The translations under genes were made by a program, and so were the position numbers. The notes below the pieces were generated by a model. The model was not told the DNA's origin and made no database searches. It was given only the letters and a program-made list of their open reading frames with translations. A stretch of 9,502 bases of DNA from DASSUW01 sp035717845 (lineage in GTDB: Bacteria > Actinomycetota > Thermoleophilia > Solirubrobacterales > Solirubrobacteraceae), in NCBI GenBank assembly GCA_035717845.1, contig DASTIC010000294.1, forward strand, positions 1 through 9,502, in the 5' to 3' direction. Below are positions 7,479-9,502 of this stretch, piece by piece. How positions within the stretch are numbered: the first letter of the stretch is position 1; every line of letters starts with the position of its first letter.

Positions 7479-9325
7479 TGGCCGACGCCGCCGATCTCCG
7501 GCAGGCCTACCTGCCGATCGCCGAGCATGGCCTCGTCGGCGACCTCCACACCGTCGCGCTGGTCGGGACGACCGGCACGATCGACTGGTACTGCTGCCCC
7601 GCGTTCGACTCGCCCAGCGTGTTCGGCTGCATCCTCGACGCCGACGAGGGCGGCTTCTACGCCCTGCGCCCCCAGGGCGACGACTGGAGCTCCAAGCAGC
7701 TCTACTTCCCGGACACGAACATCCTCATCACCCGCTTCTTCACGCAGGACGGGGTCGGCGAGGTCCAGGACTTCATGCCGATCGAGGCGGTGGCGACCGG
7801 GTTGCACCGGCACCGCATGATCCGGCGGGTCGTGATGGTGCGCGGCGAGATGCGCTTCCTGATCGAGGTGCAGCCCCGGTTCGACTACGGGCGCGCGGAG
7901 CACGAGGTGGAGATGCACCCGCACGGCGTGCTGTTCCGCTCGCCGGACCTCACGCTGGCGCTCGAGGGCGCGATCGCCAAGGCGATGGGGTCGCAGCGGC
8001 GGCTCGAGCGGCGCGACGGCGGCGTCTACGCCACGTTCGACCTCGCCGCCGGCGACTCGCAGACGTTCGTGCTCGAGCGCGTGCCCGAGGACCACATCTG
8101 CCGCCCGTACCCCGAGCACGAGACCGCCGCGGCGTTCGACGCGACCGTGCACTACTGGCGCCGCTGGGTGGCGCAGTCGGGCTACAAGGGCCGCTGGCGG
8201 GAGATGGTCCAGCGCTCGGCGCTGACGCTCAAGCTGCTCACCTACGCGCCGACGGGGGCGCTGGTGGCGGCGCCGACGACGTCGCTCCCCGAGCAGCTGG
8301 GCGGCGAGCGCAACTGGGACTACCGCTACACCTGGATCCGCGACGCGGCGTTCTCGCTCTACGGGCTGCTCCGGCTCGGCTACACCGAGGAGGCGGCAGC
8401 CTTCATGAGCTGGCTGACCGACCGCACGCGGGAGTGGAAGCTCGGCCCCTCCGGCCCGCTCCAGATCATGTACGGGATCGACGGGCGCGCCGACCTGCCG
8501 GAGCTCGACCACCCGACGTGGTCGGGCTACCGCGACTCGGCGCCGGTCCGGATCGGCAACGCCGCGGCCGACCAGCGACAGCTCGACATCTACGGCGAGC
8601 TGATCGACTCGATCTACCTCTACAACAAATACGGCAGCCCGATCCACTACGAGACGTGGGAGAACGTCCGCCGCATCGTCGACTGGCTGTGCGAGAACTG
8701 GGACCAGGCCGACGAGGGCATCTGGGAGACCCGCGGCGGGCGGAAGGACTTCACGTACTCGCGCCTGATGTCCTGGGTGGCGATCGAGCGCGCGATCCGC
8801 ATGAACCGCGCGCGCGGGCTGCCCGGGGACATCGTGGGCTGGCTCGGGGAGCGCGACCGGATCTACAACCAGATCATGAAGCGGGGCTGGAACGAGGAGC
8901 GCGGGGCGTTCGTGCAGCACTACGGCTCCGACGTGCTCGACGCGTCGGTCCTGCTGATGCCGCTGACCCTGTTCATCGCGCCGCGGGACCCGCGCTGGCT
9001 GTCCACCCTCGAGGCGATCGGGGACGAGCTGGTCTCCGACTCGCTCGTCTACCGCTACAACGTCGAGGCGTCGCCCGACGGGCTGCGCGGCGACGAGGGG
9101 ACGTTCTCGATCTGCTCGTTCTGGTACGTGGAGGCGCTCACGCGGGCGGGGCAGCTCGACGAGGCGCGGCTGGCGTTCGAGAAGATGCTCACCTACGCCA
9201 ACCACCTCGGGCTCTACTCCGAGGAGGTCGGGCCGACCGGCGAGCAGCTCGGCAACTTCCCGCAGGCCTTCACCCATCTGGCGCTGATCAGCGCGGCGTA
9301 CAACCTCAACCGGGCTCTCGGGTGA
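7478..9325 (+). CDS. Glycoside hydrolase family 15 protein (intracellular glucoamylase- or trehalase-like)
   Basis: This 615-residue protein has the bacterial GH15 layout. An N-terminal beta-rich domain (LPIAEHGLVGDLHTVALV, GTIDWYCCPAFDSPSVFG) is followed by an (alpha/alpha)6 catalytic barrel: NWDYRYTWIRDA at 279-290, DEGIWETRGG at 412-421 with the probable general acid Glu417, and SEEVGPTGEQLGNFPQAF with Glu582/Glu583 near the C-terminus, where the general base lies in this family. Members remove glucose from the ends of alpha-glucans, and some actinobacterial members (the mycobacterial type) are trehalases; the sequence alone does not decide the substrate. There is no signal peptide or hydrophobic N-terminal segment, so it should act in the cytosol on trehalose, maltodextrin or glycogen fragments. 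Its position downstream of the kinase and rpiB suggests that it feeds free glucose to the kinase. ATG 7478 shares one base with the rpiB stop; no strong ribosome binding site is visible. Confidence 0.9.
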   Translation: MADAADLRQAYLPIAEHGLVGDLHTVALVGTTGTIDWYCCPAFDSPSVFGCILDADEGGFYALRPQGDDWSSKQLYFPDTNILITRFFTQDGVGEVQDFMPIEAVATGLHRHRMIRRVVMVRGEMRFLIEVQPRFDYGRAEHEVEMHPHGVLFRSPDLTLALEGAIAKAMGSQRRLERRDGGVYATFDLAAGDSQTFVLERVPEDHICRPYPEHETAAAFDATVHYWRRWVAQSGYKGRWREMVQRSALTLKLLTYAPTGALVAAPTTSLPEQLGGERNWDYRYTWIRDAAFSLYGLLRLGYTEEAAAFMSWLTDRTREWKLGPSGPLQIMYGIDGRADLPELDHPTWSGYRDSAPVRIGNAAADQRQLDIYGELIDSIYLYNKYGSPIHYETWENVRRIVDWLCENWDQADEGIWETRGGRKDFTYSRLMSWVAIERAIRMNRARGLPGDIVGWLGERDRIYNQIMKRGWNEERGAFVQHYGSDVLDASVLLMPLTLFIAPRDPRWLSTLEAIGDELVSDSLVYRYNVEASPDGLRGDEGTFSICSFWYVEALTRAGQLDEARLAFEKMLTYANHLGLYSEEVGPTGEQLGNFPQAFTHLALISAAYNLNRALG

Positions 9326-9329
9326 TACT
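9324..9329 (+). promoter_or_regulatory. Possible -10 element for a leaderless transcript
   Basis: GATACT matches the TATAAT consensus at four of six positions and sits in a small A/T-enriched patch between the GH15 stop and the next gene. Transcription from about 7 nt downstream would begin on or next to the ATG at 9336. I see no convincing -35 element, so this is weak and the small gene may simply be read through from GH15. Confidence 0.22.
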
Positions 9330-9335
9330 GAACAC

Positions 9336-9502
9336 ATGCGCGTAATCGAGTGCAACGAGTGCGGCGAGACGATCAGCGCCGCCAACGACGACGAGCTCCA
9401 GGCTCACCTGACCGCGCACCTGCGGTCCGAGCACGGCCAGGAGCCGGACAGCGAAGAGGTCGCGGACCTCGTGCACGAGCAGGCCTACGACGCGATGGAC
9501 TC
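9336..9502 (+). CDS. DUF1059-like small CxxC protein, 5' part (runs off the window)
   Basis: Fifty-five complete codons are visible before the window ends. The product begins MRVIECNECGETISAANDDE and carries CxxC at Cys6/Cys9, then a helix with HLTAHLRSEH providing His24, His28 and His33. This pattern (Cys-x2-Cys, an acidic turn, then spaced histidines) resembles the DUF1059 family of roughly 55-70-residue proteins of unknown function. The Cys and His pairs could form a small zinc site, which is inference. The visible C-terminal part is acidic (EPDSEEVADLVHEQAYDAMD). It starts 10 nt after the GH15 stop with no visible Shine-Dalgarno sequence, so either coupled or leaderless translation is possible. 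No function can be assigned; its place after a carbon metabolism cluster may be incidental. Confidence 0.72.
   Translation, partial: MRVIECNECGETISAANDDELQAHLTAHLRSEHGQEPDSEEVADLVHEQAYDAMD

Noticed and set aside
7289..9385. A long open frame on the minus strand opposite rpiB and the GH15 gene (about 698 codons)
   Set aside because: It is a shadow of the GC-rich plus-strand genes: the translation is a low-complexity mix of Arg, Val, Leu, Asp, Ala and Pro with no recognisable domain, and the plus strand has full family motifs throughout.

Overview
The window is very GC-rich with strongly G/C-biased third codon positions. It is almost wholly filled by one plus-strand gene cluster, with neighbouring genes overlapping by 1-4 nt. 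The gene content points to Actinomycetota: a transaldolase-glucose-6-phosphate isomerase fusion, a short (about 300 aa) 6-phosphogluconate dehydrogenase, zwf followed by opcA, pgl, a ROK sugar kinase, rpiB and a GH15 alpha-glucosidase-type enzyme. A deep-branching class such as Thermoleophilia would fit, but that placement is a guess from gene order and composition; no rRNA or marker gene is present.

Layout: 1-1707 is the 3' part of tal-pgi (its start lies upstream of the window). Then come gnd (1707-2621), zwf (2623-4149), a 164-nt non-coding gap with a hairpin and a palindrome (4150-4313), opcA (4314-5369, GTG start), pgl (5366-6034, GTG start), a ROK-family kinase (6031-7026), rpiB (7023-7478), a GH15 glycoside hydrolase (7478-9325) and the start of a small DUF1059-like CxxC protein (9336 to the window edge). 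No tRNA, rRNA, CRISPR array, insertion sequence or phage gene is visible.

The genes form a nearly complete route. GH15 could release glucose from trehalose or maltodextrin-type substrates. The ROK kinase would make glucose-6-phosphate. Zwf (with OpcA), Pgl and Gnd would carry out the oxidative pentose phosphate pathway to ribulose-5-phosphate. RpiB would interconvert ribulose-5-phosphate and ribose-5-phosphate, and Tal-Pgi would return carbon to fructose-6-phosphate and glucose-6-phosphate. Transketolase and ribulose-phosphate epimerase are not in the window. Gene order does not follow reaction order.

I do not see a new defence, mobile or biosynthetic system here. The points worth a second look are modest: loss of the zinc-binding cysteines in the ROK kinase, a probable NADP+/NAD+ split between Zwf and Gnd, a Zwf with a single cysteine despite an OpcA partner, the structured gap before opcA, unusual active-site neighbours in RpiB, the GH15 gene at the end of the cluster, and a possibly leaderless DUF1059 gene.
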